The translations under genes and the position numbers were made by a program. Below, piece after piece: positions 16,628 to 26,136 of a DNA stretch of 41,920 bases (within the stretch, counting starts at the first letter, position 1; the number at the start of each line of letters is the position of its first letter). The notes beneath the pieces were generated by a model. The model was not told where the DNA came from. It ran no database searches and worked only from the letters and a program-made list of their open reading frames with translations. The DNA comes from Xanthobacteraceae bacterium (GTDB lineage Bacteria > Pseudomonadota > Alphaproteobacteria > Rhizobiales > Xanthobacteraceae), in assembly GCA_022844485.1 (NCBI GenBank), contig JALHLQ010000003.1:1-41920 (forward strand). The letters are read 5' to 3'.

Positions 16628-19600
16628 TCTTTGACGAGATCGCTCAACAGGCTCGCGGCCACGGACAATTTCGACAGGGTCATGCCCGATCGCGCGATCT
16701 CGTGAACGGCGTTACGGATTCGCTCCACGTCGGTTGCGCGCGGGGCGATCCATTCCTCTACGGCTTGCGTGCCGGCCGCGCCGTTCGCAAGCATCTGCGC
16801 GGTGATCCGCCGCTCCGCTTGCCAGACGGCGTCGAGCGAGCGGTCGAGGGCGAGACGGTCGAAATAGTCAGCCACCTGGATGGCGTGAGCGGCATTGAGA
16901 ACGCGATCCAGCCGGAAGTAGGCTGCCGCGGCAAAATAGGTGGCGGCAACATCGCCGACCGGCCTTCCGGTTCGATCGGCGACGAGCACGATATCCGGCG
17001 CGGAAGCGAGCACGGGCAGATCGGCCAGCCGGCGGGCGAGGTCGTCGGGCACGCCGCCGCTCGACAGGGCAGTCACGCGTGCTGCCCGCGCGGTCGCCTC
17101 CTCCTGTGCGAGCACGGTGTCGAGGGAAGCCGCCACCTGCTCGATCCCGCTGCGGTAATGTTCGACCACGGACGCCAAGCCGTGCGCGAGGTCGACGTTG
17201 CGGAGAAACCAGACAAGGCGGTCGAGCAGAAGGTCCTGCACGGAGGCATAGAGTTCGAGCTGGAGCGCGCCGGATATTTTTGCATCGAGCCCGTCGATGG
17301 CCGTGTTCAGCGCGGTCATGCCGTAGCTGTCGCGTACCGCGGCGAAGGCGGCGGCGATGCCTGCGGCGGCGGCTCCGGTCTGATCAGCGATGCGAACGAC
17401 CAGCGACGCCCCGCCGCGATTGATCATCGAATTGGAAAGCTGGGTCGCGATGATCTCCCGCCGCAAGCGATGTTTCTCCACCGCATCCCGAAACCGCTCC
17501 ACGAGCGGTTTCGGGAAGTAGCGCGCGACTTCACGGCCGAGATAGGGATCGTCCGGCACCGGCGAGAGGAGCAGGTCGGCGTGGAGCGAGAGCTTCGCAT
17601 AGGCCAGCAGCACGGCAAGTTCCGGCCGCGTCAGCCCGAGGCCGCGCTTGCGCCGCTCGGCGATTTCATTGTCGTCGGGCAGATACTCGACGCTGCGGTC
17701 GAGCTGCCCGCGCGATTCGAGGGTCTGCATCAGTCGTTGCTGGAATCCGAGGTCTTCGAGGCCGCGCCGCTGTGCCAGCGACAGCGCCAGGGTCTGCAGA
17801 TAATTGTTGCGCAGGACGAGGCCCGCCACTTCGTCCGTCATCTCGGACAGCAGCGCATTGCGCTGGTCAAGGGCCAGCCGGCCGTCGCGCATGGGAAGGC
17901 TGAGGGCGATCTTGATATTGACCTCGAGATCAGACGAATTCACCCCGGCCGAGTTGTCGATGGCGTCGGTGTTCAGACGCACGCCGTGCAAGGCGGCTTC
18001 GATGCGGGCCTTTTGCGTCAAGCCCAGATTGGCTCCCTCGCCGATCACCTTGCAGCGCAGTTGCGCCGCGGTCACGCGGATCGCGTCGTTCACCCGATCT
18101 CCCACCTGCTCGTCCGTTTCGCTCGACGCACGCACATAGGTGCCGATACCGCCGAACCACATGAGATCGACATTCAGCTTGAGGATCGCGTGCACCACCT
18201 CTTGCGGGGACGCTCGCTCCTTGCCGAGTCCGAGCAGCCTTTGCGCCGGCTCGCTGAGCGCGATTTCCTTCGCCGCCCTGGAGTAGACGCCGCCGCCGGC
18301 GGAAAGGCGCGATGTGTCGTAGTCCTGCCAGCTCGAGCGCGCCAATTCGAAAAGCCTCGCCCGTTCGCGAAAGCTCAATTCCGGATCTGGGTCGGGATCG
18401 ATGAAGATGTCGCGATGGTCGAAGGCCGCGACGAGGCGGATCGTGCGCTCGCGCAGCATGCCGTTGCCGAACACGTCGCCTGACATGTCGCCGACGCCGG
18501 CAACGCTGAACGGCGCTTTGGAGATGTCGCTGTCCATCTCGCGGAAATGGCGCTTGACCGCCTCCCAGGCGCCGCGCGCGGTAATGCCCATCTTCTTGTG
18601 GTCGTAGCCGGCAGAACCGCCCGAGGCGAACGCGTCGCCGAGCCAGAAGCCGTGTTCGGCCGAAATGGCGTTCGCGGTATCGGAGAAGGTGGCCGTGCCC
18701 TTGTCGGCGGCGACGACGAGGTAGGGATCGTCCGGATCGTGGCGGACCACGTTCGCCGGCGCGATAATGGCGCTTGCATCGATATTGTCGGTGATGTCGA
18801 GCAGGCTCGAGATGAAGAGGACGTAGGTGGCCGTGCCTTCCGCCTGGATCGCCTCGCGCGACGCCTGCGCCGGCATCTGTTTCGGCACGAAGCCGCCCTT
18901 TGCCCCGACCGGGACGATCACTGCGTTCTTGACTTGTTGAGCCTTGACGAGACCGAGCACCTCGGTGCGGAAATCCTGCGGCCGGTCCGACCAGCGGATG
19001 CCTCCGCGCGCCACCTTGCCGAAGCGCAGATGCACGCCTTCGAACCGGGGCGAATACACGAAGATCTCATAAAACGGCCGGGGGAGCGGGAGTTCCTCCA
19101 CCTTGCGGCTGTCGAACTTGACCGCGATCGCCGGCTTCGGTGCCCTCCCTTTGCTTTGGTAATAGTTCGTCCGCAAGCCCGCCTGCACGGCATTGACGAA
19201 GCGGCGCACGATGCGGTCCTCGTCGAGGCTCTGCACCGCCTCCAGCTTCTCCTCGATGTTGCGAATGATCTCCGCTTCGCGCAAACCGCGCTCCAAGAGC
19301 GTGAGCTCGAGCGAGGGATCGAAGCGAGCGTGGAACAAGGCAACGATCTGGCCCGCGAGATCCGCGTGTTTGCGCAGCGTCGTCCACAGATAATCCTGCG
19401 AATAGGCGATGCGCGCCTGACGAAGGTAGCGCGCAAACGTGCGCAGCAGCGCGACCTCGCGCCATTGCAGACCGGCGGCGAGCACGAGAGCGTTGAAACC
19501 GTCGTTCTCCGCGCGGGACCGCATCACCGCCAGGAAGCAATCTTCGAGGAGCTGTTTCAGCGGCTCGATCGTCTCGGAGCGAAGGTCGGCGCGTTCGAGC

Positions 19601-21465
19601 CCCATGTCGTGGAGCCAAACGACCACGCCGTCGTCGGGGCTCGGTTCCAGCCGGTAGGTCCGCTCGTCCACCACGCGGAAACCCATGTTTTCAAGCACCG
19701 GCACGCGATCCGACAAGGGAATCGGATGTTCGCGGCTCCAAACCTTCAAGCCGGCGCAATGCCCATCTTCATGCCCGGCGTAGAAATCAACCCCGAGCGG
19801 CCGCGTCGCCGTCAGGGTCTCGAGCATGGAGATGTCGGAAACGGCCGCCTCGGCCCGATAGGCCTCCCGATAGGCGAGCGGAAACGTGTCGCGGTAGCGG
19901 CGGTACAATGTCTGCGCGTCCGCCGGATCGCGCGAGCGCGCAAGCGCCTCCGACAGCGCATCGCTCCAGGTGCGGACGATCAAGGAAACCGCGTTTTCGA
20001 GAATGCGGCGTTCCAGATGCGGCGTCTTGCCTTCGGCGCGCCCGATGATGAAGTGCACGCGCACCATCGGTCCCTCCGGAAAGAACGGGAAGTAGGCCGA
20101 GACCCGCCCGCGATAGGTTTCGGCGAGGAAGGCGCCGATCGCCATGCGCGCGGAGGAATCGTAGCGGTCGCGCGGGACATAGACGAGTACGGACACAAAC
20201 CGATCGAAGCGGTCGACTCGCGCCAGCACGCGCACGCGCGGGCGCTCATCAAGCTGGACGATGAGGGTTGCGAATTCGAACAAAGTGTCGTCGTCGATCT
20301 GGAAGAGCTCGTCCCGCGGATAGGTTTCGAGCACGTTCACCAGCGCCTTGCCGGAATGGCTGTCCGGATCGAAGCCGGCGCGCCTGAGCACGGTGTCGAC
20401 CTTGCGGCGCAGATACGGGATCAGACGGGTCGAGCGCGTGTAGAGGGTCGAGGTGAAAAGGCCGACGACCCGCAGTTCTCCGCTGAGCCGGCCCTCCGCG
20501 TCGAAGCGCTTGATCCCGATATAGTCCATATGCACGCGGCGGTGGACGCGCGAGCGTACATTCGCCTTGGTGATGATCAGCGCGCGCGGCTCCTGCAGAA
20601 ACTCGTTGATCTCCGGCGTCATCGCCACGAGCTCGGTCCCGCGCCGGAGCACGTGCACGTTCTGATCCCGCAAGATTCCAAGACCGGTCTCCGCGCGCGG
20701 CTCGATCGCCCGCTCGCCGCTGGCGAACCTGTATTCACGCATGCCGAGCAGCGTGAAGTTGTTGGCTGTGACCCACTCGAGAAACTGCACCGCCTCCGCG
20801 ATCTCGGCGACGGGCAAAGGCGGCGGATTGTTCTTGATGTCGGCGACGACCTCGCCAAGGCGCGCGAGCATCGGCCGCCAGTCGGCAACGCAAACCCGGA
20901 CATCGGCGAGAACGCGCAGGAGCGCCTCGACGATCGCCGTTCGTTGCGCGTCGTCGTCAATGCGTTCGATCTGAATCTGGATGAAGCTCTCGCGCAGAGC
21001 CGCCCCGGTCGCGGACGCATCTCCGCGAAAGGCGACGAGGACGCCCTGCGCATCGCGCTCGACAGTAAAGATCGGATGCACGACGAAGCGGGCTTCGAGA
21101 CCTCGCTCGTTCAATTCGCCCATCACCGAGTCGAGCAGGAACGGCATGTCGTCGTTGACGATCTCGATCACGGTCACCGCGGCTAGCCGCTCAGCGCCAA
21201 CCGGCCCGTCACGCGACTCCGCCCGCACCTTGGCCGTGCCGAGGCCGCGCCGTTGCAGGAACTGCCAGGCCTCCTCGGCGAGGACGGCAAGCTCGCCCGG
21301 CGCGTGGGTAACCAGGTCCTCCGGCGAGGCATGCGCGAACAGGAGCGATGCGAAGTTCTTCGGGATGTCGCCGCGCGCACCGGACAGCACCGAGCCCGCA
21401 AGCCCGATGAGCTTGCGCCCGGTGCGCTCCTCGTCGCTGCCGGTCGGCAGGTCTACCAAGATCAT
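16624..21465 (-). CDS. gdhZ: NAD-specific glutamate dehydrogenase, 180-kDa class
   Basis: Oxidatively deaminates glutamate to 2-oxoglutarate and ammonium using NAD+, the catabolic large-GDH class. The 1613 residues match the family length. The N-terminal ~650 residues are the regulatory part with ACT-like segments (VTVIEIVNDDMPFLLDSVMG near the start); the catalytic core lies around residues 820-900, with RGGIRWSDRPQDFRTEVLGL and the lysine motif VPVGAKGGFVPKQ, then the NAD-binding part (GEGANLGLTQKARIE) and a helical C-terminal region. GGAGGAAG precedes the ATG. In Caulobacter the homologue GdhZ also influences FtsZ; that role is not testable here. The downstream MFS gene starts within its stop codon. 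Confidence 0.96.
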   Translation of the reverse strand: MILVDLPTGSDEERTGRKLIGLAGSVLSGARGDIPKNFASLLFAHASPEDLVTHAPGELAVLAEEAWQFLQRRGLGTAKVRAESRDGPVGAERLAAVTVIEIVNDDMPFLLDSVMGELNERGLEARFVVHPIFTVERDAQGVLVAFRGDASATGAALRESFIQIQIERIDDDAQRTAIVEALLRVLADVRVCVADWRPMLARLGEVVADIKNNPPPLPVAEIAEAVQFLEWVTANNFTLLGMREYRFASGERAIEPRAETGLGILRDQNVHVLRRGTELVAMTPEINEFLQEPRALIITKANVRSRVHRRVHMDYIGIKRFDAEGRLSGELRVVGLFTSTLYTRSTRLIPYLRRKVDTVLRRAGFDPDSHSGKALVNVLETYPRDELFQIDDDTLFEFATLIVQLDERPRVRVLARVDRFDRFVSVLVYVPRDRYDSSARMAIGAFLAETYRGRVSAYFPFFPEGPMVRVHFIIGRAEGKTPHLERRILENAVSLIVRTWSDALSEALARSRDPADAQTLYRRYRDTFPLAYREAYRAEAAVSDISMLETLTATRPLGVDFYAGHEDGHCAGLKVWSREHPIPLSDRVPVLENMGFRVVDERTYRLEPSPDDGVVVWLHDMGLERADLRSETIEPLKQLLEDCFLAVMRSRAENDGFNALVLAAGLQWREVALLRTFARYLRQARIAYSQDYLWTTLRKHADLAGQIVALFHARFDPSLELTLLERGLREAEIIRNIEEKLEAVQSLDEDRIVRRFVNAVQAGLRTNYYQSKGRAPKPAIAVKFDSRKVEELPLPRPFYEIFVYSPRFEGVHLRFGKVARGGIRWSDRPQDFRTEVLGLVKAQQVKNAVIVPVGAKGGFVPKQMPAQASREAIQAEGTATYVLFISSLLDITDNIDASAIIAPANVVRHDPDDPYLVVAADKGTATFSDTANAISAEHGFWLGDAFASGGSAGYDHKKMGITARGAWEAVKRHFREMDSDISKAPFSVAGVGDMSGDVFGNGMLRERTIRLVAAFDHRDIFIDPDPDPELSFRERARLFELARSSWQDYDTSRLSAGGGVYSRAAKEIALSEPAQRLLGLGKERASPQEVVHAILKLNVDLMWFGGIGTYVRASSETDEQVGDRVNDAIRVTAAQLRCKVIGEGANLGLTQKARIEAALHGVRLNTDAIDNSAGVNSSDLEVNIKIALSLPMRDGRLALDQRNALLSEMTDEVAGLVLRNNYLQTLALSLAQRRGLEDLGFQQRLMQTLESRGQLDRSVEYLPDDNEIAERRKRGLGLTRPELAVLLAYAKLSLHADLLLSPVPDDPYLGREVARYFPKPLVERFRDAVEKHRLRREIIATQLSNSMINRGGASLVVRIADQTGAAAAGIAAAFAAVRDSYGMTALNTAIDGLDAKISGALQLELYASVQDLLLDRLVWFLRNVDLAHGLASVVEHYRSGIEQVAASLDTVLAQEEATARAARVTALSSGGVPDDLARRLADLPVLASAPDIVLVADRTGRPVGDVAATYFAAAAYFRLDRVLNAAHAIQVADYFDRLALDRSLDAVWQAERRITAQMLANGAAGTQAVEEWIAPRATDVERIRNAVHEIARSGMTLSKLSVAASLLSDLVKE

Positions 21466-21542
21466 AGGCTTCCTCCGGACCGGTTCCGCGCCGGCCCAGT
21501 GCCGTCGGCCGACTCTTCCCGATACCGGCTCCGCAGTCGAGC

Positions 21543-21571
21543 AAAAAGCGTGATCCGCATCCGGTGCGGAT
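21543..21571 (-). repeat. Hairpin upstream of the glutamate dehydrogenase gene
   Basis: ATCCGCA (21553-21559) and TGCGGAT (21565-21571) form a perfect stem with a 5-nt loop. On the minus strand the stem is followed by CACGC and then TTTTT (21547-21543), which looks like a terminator or attenuator placed about 80 bp ahead of the gdhZ start. The 5-nt gap before the T-run weakens that reading. The intergenic region on either side contains no gene. Confidence 0.35.
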
Positions 21572-21597
21572 TTGATTTCACGATTCGCGGCAAGGCG

Positions 21598-21711
21598 CTA
21601 GTGTCCCGATTCCGAAGTTCATTGTGCTGCACCCTCGTTTGCTTCGGCTCGGAACTCCGCGCGTCGGACTCGCTTCAAGAATGATGCGGACTTCCGAACC
21701 GCCGAACTAGG
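21598..21711. repeat. Possible degenerate relative of the paired-palindrome element
   Basis: The left end CTAGTGTCCCGATTCCGAAG is very close to the hairpin 2 arm of copy A (outer CTAGTGTCCC, inner GGTTCCGACG). The right end at about 21689-21711, GGACTTCCGAACC followed by GCCGAACTAG, is an imperfect complement of it. The internal distance is longer than in either hairpin of copies A and B and the outer arms no longer pair well. It looks like one decayed or rearranged hairpin rather than a full composite. Confidence 0.35.
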
Positions 21712-21741
21712 CTTGTCCATCGTGCATTTTTGGAGGTCGCC

Positions 21742-22425
21742 ATGGCGACGCGCAAATCGAGACCCAAGAACAATGCCGTGCGGCGCAAACGTTCCCTGTC
21801 GGCTGCAGCGAAAGAGAGTGCCGCACGATCCGGCGACGATCGTCAGAGCGCGGCGGCGGGCGATGACATCGACATCATTGCTCTCGACCTCGACCAGGCG
21901 CCGCTGAGCGACGCGATGGCGGCTTACTTCCGCAAGTGCGACGAGAAGCTCGGCTTCGTGCCGAACGTGCTCAAGGCCTATGCGTTCGACATGGCGAAGC
22001 TCGAGGCTTTCGCCGCCATGTATAATGACCTGATGCTCGCGCCCTCGCGCCTCTCGAAGCTCGAACGCGAGATGATCGCGGTTGCGGTCTCGTCGGAAAA
22101 CCGGTGTTACTACTGCCTGACCGCCCATGGCGCCGCCGTGCGCCAATTGTCCGGCGATCCGGTCCTTGGGGAACTGATGGTCATGAACTACCGCGCCGCC
22201 CGGCTGTCGAAACGACAACGCGCCATGCTCGATTTTGCCGTGAAGCTCACGGCCGAGCCCTGGGCCGTCGAGGAAGAAGACCGGGAGCGGTTGCGCAAGG
22301 CCGGCTTTTCCGCACGCGACATCTGGGACATCGCGGCGGTGACCGGCTTCTTCAATATGTCGAACCGCGTGGCCTCGGCGGCCGACATGCGTCCCAACAC
22401 GGTCTACCACAAGCAGGCGCGCTGA
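21742..22425 (+). CDS. AhpD-like peroxidase-related protein (CMD family)
   Basis: 227 residues. Residues 1-40 are a basic, probably disordered lead-in; the rest is the carboxymuconolactone decarboxylase/AhpD fold of the peroxidase-related type. The active-site signature E-x2-C-x2-C-x3-H is present: Glu119, Cys122, Cys125, His129 in SSENRCYYCLTAHG, consistent with a thiol-based peroxide reduction. TGGAGGT precedes the ATG at 21742; the slightly longer frame from 21730 would start before this site. The next gene begins 24 bp downstream on the same strand, so the two are probably co-transcribed. Confidence 0.88.
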   Translation: MATRKSRPKNNAVRRKRSLSAAAKESAARSGDDRQSAAAGDDIDIIALDLDQAPLSDAMAAYFRKCDEKLGFVPNVLKAYAFDMAKLEAFAAMYNDLMLAPSRLSKLEREMIAVAVSSENRCYYCLTAHGAAVRQLSGDPVLGELMVMNYRAARLSKRQRAMLDFAVKLTAEPWAVEEEDRERLRKAGFSARDIWDIAAVTGFFNMSNRVASAADMRPNTVYHKQAR

Positions 22426-22448
22426 GCGCCGTTTTCAGGGAGGATTGT

Positions 22449-23483
22449 ATGAAACTGGCATTGATGGCCCTGGCCGGGCTGGTCTTGGCGAGCGGGGTCG
22501 CGCGGGCGCAAGCCCCGCAGATCGTCATGGAAGAGTTCATGGCGCCCTCCTCCGATGCGGGCATCGAAATCTACGTGCGAAACAAGCGTCCCGCGAACCT
22601 CACCACGTTCCGGCCCGAGCGCACCGTGCTGTTCGTGCACGGATCGACCTACCCGGCGCATACGGCCTTCGACCTTCAACTCGATGGCCTGTCCTGGATG
22701 GATTACATCGCGTCACGCGGCTACGACGTCTATCTGCTCGATCTGCGCGGCTATGGAAAGTCGACGCGGCCGAAAGAGATGAGCGACAAGCCCGAGGCCA
22801 ATCCCGCGATCGTGCGCGGCGACACGGCCGTGAAGGACATCGGCGCCGCCGTCGATTTCATTCTCAAGCGGCGAAATATTCCGCGGCTCAATCTCCTCGG
22901 CTGGTCGTGGGGCACGACGACCATGTCGACTTACGCGACGCAGAACCCCGACAAGGTCGAGCGGCTCGTGCTTTATGCGCCGCAATGGATCCGCACGACG
23001 CCATCGCTGATCCAGTCGGGCCCCGGGCCAATTCCGGCCTATCGCGTGGTCAAGCGCGACCAGGCGCTTGCGCGCTGGCTTAACGGCGTGCCGGAGGACA
23101 AGAAGGCCTCGCTGATCCCGGCGGGCTGGTTCGACGCCTGGGCGAACGCGACATTTGCATCCGATCCCGAAGGCGCCAAGGCTGATCCGCCTTTTCTGCG
23201 TGCGCCGAATGGCACGCTGCAGGACACGGCCGATTACTGGGCCGCGGGCAAGCCCTATTACGATCCGGCCAAGATCACGGCGCCGACGCTGCTCGTGCTC
23301 GCAGAATGGGATCGCGACACACCGCCCTACATGGCGCAAACCCTGTTCCCGCTGCTCGTCAACGCGCCCGGCAAGCGGCTCGTCATACTGGCCGAGGGCA
23401 CCCACACGATCATCATGGAAAAGAACCGCATGAAGCTGTTCGAGGCCGTGCAGGCCTTCCTCGACGAGGCGGGGAGATCCTGA
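22449..23483 (+). CDS. Secreted alpha/beta hydrolase
   Basis: 344 residues with an N-terminal signal peptide (MKLALMALAGLVLASGVARA). The mature protein is an alpha/beta-hydrolase: oxyanion region LFVHGSTYPAH, strand DVYLLDLRGYGKS, nucleophile elbow GWSWGT with Ser153, then the acid in LAEWDRDTPP and the base in GTHTIIME. The start at 22449 has AGGGAGG and is the only one that places the signal peptide at the N-terminus. Its ester, amide or other substrate is unknown. It follows the AhpD-like gene closely and ends 7 bp before the convergent second hydrolase gene. Confidence 0.88.
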   Translation: MKLALMALAGLVLASGVARAQAPQIVMEEFMAPSSDAGIEIYVRNKRPANLTTFRPERTVLFVHGSTYPAHTAFDLQLDGLSWMDYIASRGYDVYLLDLRGYGKSTRPKEMSDKPEANPAIVRGDTAVKDIGAAVDFILKRRNIPRLNLLGWSWGTTTMSTYATQNPDKVERLVLYAPQWIRTTPSLIQSGPGPIPAYRVVKRDQALARWLNGVPEDKKASLIPAGWFDAWANATFASDPEGAKADPPFLRAPNGTLQDTADYWAAGKPYYDPAKITAPTLLVLAEWDRDTPPYMAQTLFPLLVNAPGKRLVILAEGTHTIIMEKNRMKLFEAVQAFLDEAGRS

Positions 23484-23490
23484 TCCGGCG

Positions 23491-24306
23491 TCAGCCCACG
23501 CCCCGCACGAATTCCGCAAGTTCGCGGTTGAAGCGCGGGGCGTCCTCCATGAACGGCGAGTGACCGAGTCCTTTGTAGATGGACAGGCGCGCGCCGGGCA
23601 CGGACGCGGCAGTATACTCGCCGGCCGCCGGCAGCACGATCTTGTCGCGCTCCCCATGTACGACGAGCGTCGGCACGGTGATCTTGGGCAGCATGTCGCC
23701 TTCGTTGCGCGGCCGCTCAAGGACGCTGACGCGCACGGCCGGCGGCATCATCATCGTATAGGCAAGCATGGTCTCGAACTGCTCCGCGCCAGGCTCGTGC
23801 TCGAAACAGGCGCGCACGAACGCGCGCGAGGCCGCGATGTTGGTGGAGAGGTCTTCCGACATCATCGGTTGCGTGAGCTTCATCGCGTCGCCCCAGAACG
23901 CGCTCTTGCTCTTGGTCACGGCGCCGATAAAGACGATGCCGGCGAGCCGATCTTGGCCATGCACCCGCAGGTAGTCGGCGACGACGCGTCCGGCCATCGA
24001 CCAGGCGACCAGCACCGGCCGCCGCAATCCCGACGCCTCGATCACGGCAAGAAGCTCGTCCGCCCACGGCTTCGCTTCGTAGTACCACTCCCGCCCGACC
24101 GGCTTGTCGGATGCGCCATGGCCGCGTAAGTCATAGGCCGCCATGCGGAACTCGCGCGCGAGCGGATCGTCCGCGAGTTGGCGCATCCAGGACAGATGGC
24201 ATTGCGAGTAGCCGTGGATGAACAGGATTTCCGGCCCGTCGGGATTGCCGCACGCATGCGCCGAAATGGAAAGGCCGTCGGGCGTGGCGACGCGGACTGA
24301 GTTCAT
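23491..24306 (-). CDS. Cytoplasmic alpha/beta hydrolase
   Basis: 271 residues without signal peptide. LFIHGYSQCHLSW is the oxyanion loop, YDLRGHGAS the next conserved strand, VAWSMAGRV the nucleophile elbow with Ser103, VVHGERDKIV the acid and GLGHSPFMED the base. The elbow reads A-W-S-M-A instead of G-x-S-x-G: small residues are kept but both glycines are Ala. The arrangement resembles non-haem peroxidase and esterase members of the superfamily; the reaction is unknown. The start ATG is shared base for base with the divergent ggt frame: CATG at 24304-24307 is the start of both. Confidence 0.88.
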   Translation of the reverse strand: MNSVRVATPDGLSISAHACGNPDGPEILFIHGYSQCHLSWMRQLADDPLAREFRMAAYDLRGHGASDKPVGREWYYEAKPWADELLAVIEASGLRRPVLVAWSMAGRVVADYLRVHGQDRLAGIVFIGAVTKSKSAFWGDAMKLTQPMMSEDLSTNIAASRAFVRACFEHEPGAEQFETMLAYTMMMPPAVRVSVLERPRNEGDMLPKITVPTLVVHGERDKIVLPAAGEYTAASVPGARLSIYKGLGHSPFMEDAPRFNRELAEFVRGVG

Positions 24307-26113
24307 GAGGCGGCGATCCGGCTGTGTTGCGGCCGCAACCTGCCCGTTCCCCGGGCGGCGAACAAGTCCTTGGACAAGCGCCGGGCGGCGAACGCGCGTG
24401 GCGATCCTTGCGCTCTGGGCGCTCGCCCTCGCCTCGGCGCAGGCCACGGGCCAAGCCCCGCCGGTTGTCGCCGACGAGGTCCGCCTCCAGCCCGTGCTGG
24501 CGCAGCACGGCATGGTGGCGAGCCAGGAATGGCGCGCGACCCAGATCGGCGTGAATGTGCTGGAACGCGGCGGCAACGCGGTCGACGCCGCAGTCGCGGT
24601 CGGGTTCGCGCTGGCGGTGACGCATCCGCGCGCGGGAAACATCGGCGGCGGCGGCTTCATGCTTGTGCATCTGGCCGAGCGAAACGAGACGATCGCAATC
24701 GACTATCGCGAAACCGCGCCGGCTGCCATCGCGCGCGACAGCTTTCTCGACGAGAAGGGTGAGGCCGATCCGCAGAAGTCGCGCAACAGCGGGCTTGCCG
24801 TCGGCGTGCCGGGAACAGTCGCGGGCCTTGCGCTGGCGCTCGACAAATACGGGTCCGGCCGCTTCACGCTGGCGCAGCTTTTGGATCCCGCGATCCACCT
24901 CGCGCGCGACGGCGTCGTGGTCGACGAGGATCTGGCGGATTCGCTTCCCTCCGGGCAATTGCGCCTCGTGGGGTGGCCTTCCTCGCGGCGGATCTTTCTG
25001 AAGCCCGACGGCGAGGCGCTGGGGCGCGGGGATCGTCTGGTGCAGACCGACCTTGCGAACACGCTCGACGCCATTGCAAAGCGCGGACCCGAGGCGTTCT
25101 ACGAGGGGCCGATTGCGGAGAAGATCGCTCAGGCCGTGCGGGCGGCCGGCGGGGTGATGACGCGCGAGGATCTCCGCCGCTATCGCGCGGTCGAGCGCGA
25201 GCCGGTGCGCGGCGCCTATCGCGGGCACGAGATCGTCTCGATGCCGCCGCCTTCGTCAGGGGGCGCGCATGTCGTGCAGCTGCTCAACATCCTCGAGGGC
25301 TTCCCGCTCGTCGAACTCGGCGCCGGCGCAGCCGACACGCTGCATCTGATGATCGAGGCGATGAAGCTCGCCTATGCCGACCGCGCGGAGTTCCTGGGCG
25401 ATCCGGATTCGGTGAAGGTGCCGTTGAAAGGTCTCGCCTCGAAAGCCTATGCTGCAGCCTTGCGTGAGCGGATCGACCGCGAGCGCGCGCGGCCCTCCTC
25501 GGAGATCAGGCCCGGCGATCCGCTGGCGCATGAAGGCGACAACACGACCCACTTCTCGATCGTCGACCGCTTCGGCAACGCGGTCTCGAACACGACGACG
25601 CTGAATTTCAGCTACGGCCTTGGACTTGTCGCCGATGGCACCGGGATTCTGCTGAACAACCAGCTCGACGATTTCGCGGCGAAGCCTGGCGCTCCCAATG
25701 CCTACGGACTCCTTGGCGGCGAGGCCAATGCGCCGGGACCCGGCAAGCGCCCGCTCTCGTCGATGTCGCCGACCATCGTGCTCAAGGACGGCAAGCCGTT
25801 TCTCGTCACCGGCTCGCCGGGCGGAAGCCGCATCATCACGACGGTGCTGCAGGTCATCTCCAACGTGATCGACCACGACATGAGCATCGCCGAGGCGGTT
25901 GCCGCGCCGCGACTGCATCATCAATGGCTGCCGGACGAGGTTGTGATCGAGCGCGGATTCTCTCCCGACACCATTCGCCTTTTGCAAGCGCGCGGCCACG
26001 CTATCCGTGCCGGCTCAGCCACGGGATCGGCGAACTCGATCATGGTCACGCCGGACGGCTTGGCCGGAGCCGCCGACCCGCGCCACCGCGGCACGCTGGC
26101 GGCGGGGTACTAG
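24305..26113 (+). CDS. ggt: Gamma-glutamyltransferase (periplasmic)
   Basis: Cleaves or transfers the gamma-glutamyl group of glutathione and related compounds; made as a precursor that cuts itself into two subunits. The new N-terminal, nucleophilic Thr is in DNTTHFSIVD near residue 415, followed by SNTTTLNFSYG and, later, the oxyanion-hole SMSPTIVL and GSPGGSRI. A hydrophobic segment VAILALWALALASAQATGQA is the signal peptide. The start is uncertain: ATG 24305 gives a 30-residue Arg-rich lead before it, GTG 24398 would start directly at it but without positive residues. The 5' end is divergent from the hydrolase gene. A REP-like palindrome lies 23 bp after the stop. Confidence 0.93.
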   Translation: MRRRSGCVAAATCPFPGRRTSPWTSAGRRTRVAILALWALALASAQATGQAPPVVADEVRLQPVLAQHGMVASQEWRATQIGVNVLERGGNAVDAAVAVGFALAVTHPRAGNIGGGGFMLVHLAERNETIAIDYRETAPAAIARDSFLDEKGEADPQKSRNSGLAVGVPGTVAGLALALDKYGSGRFTLAQLLDPAIHLARDGVVVDEDLADSLPSGQLRLVGWPSSRRIFLKPDGEALGRGDRLVQTDLANTLDAIAKRGPEAFYEGPIAEKIAQAVRAAGGVMTREDLRRYRAVEREPVRGAYRGHEIVSMPPPSSGGAHVVQLLNILEGFPLVELGAGAADTLHLMIEAMKLAYADRAEFLGDPDSVKVPLKGLASKAYAAALRERIDRERARPSSEIRPGDPLAHEGDNTTHFSIVDRFGNAVSNTTTLNFSYGLGLVADGTGILLNNQLDDFAAKPGAPNAYGLLGGEANAPGPGKRPLSSMSPTIVLKDGKPFLVTGSPGGSRIITTVLQVISNVIDHDMSIAEAVAAPRLHHQWLPDEVVIERGFSPDTIRLLQARGHAIRAGSATGSANSIMVTPDGLAGAADPRHRGTLAAGY

Positions 26114-26136
26114 AATGCGACAAAACAATAGGCTTA

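Noticed and set aside
18547..21186. An 879-codon open frame antisense to the glutamate dehydrogenase gene, and a similar 620-codon frame at 16621-18483
   Set aside because: The opposite strand encodes a clear full-length GDH with conserved motifs. The antisense products are rich in Arg, Ala, Gly, His and Asp without any domain, as expected for shadow frames in GC-rich DNA.
23484..23490. Missing terminator between the two convergent hydrolase genes as a sign of fusion or deletion
   Set aside because: Both reading frames are complete with intact catalytic residues; very short convergent gaps also occur at 3033 and at purH/MFS in this window.
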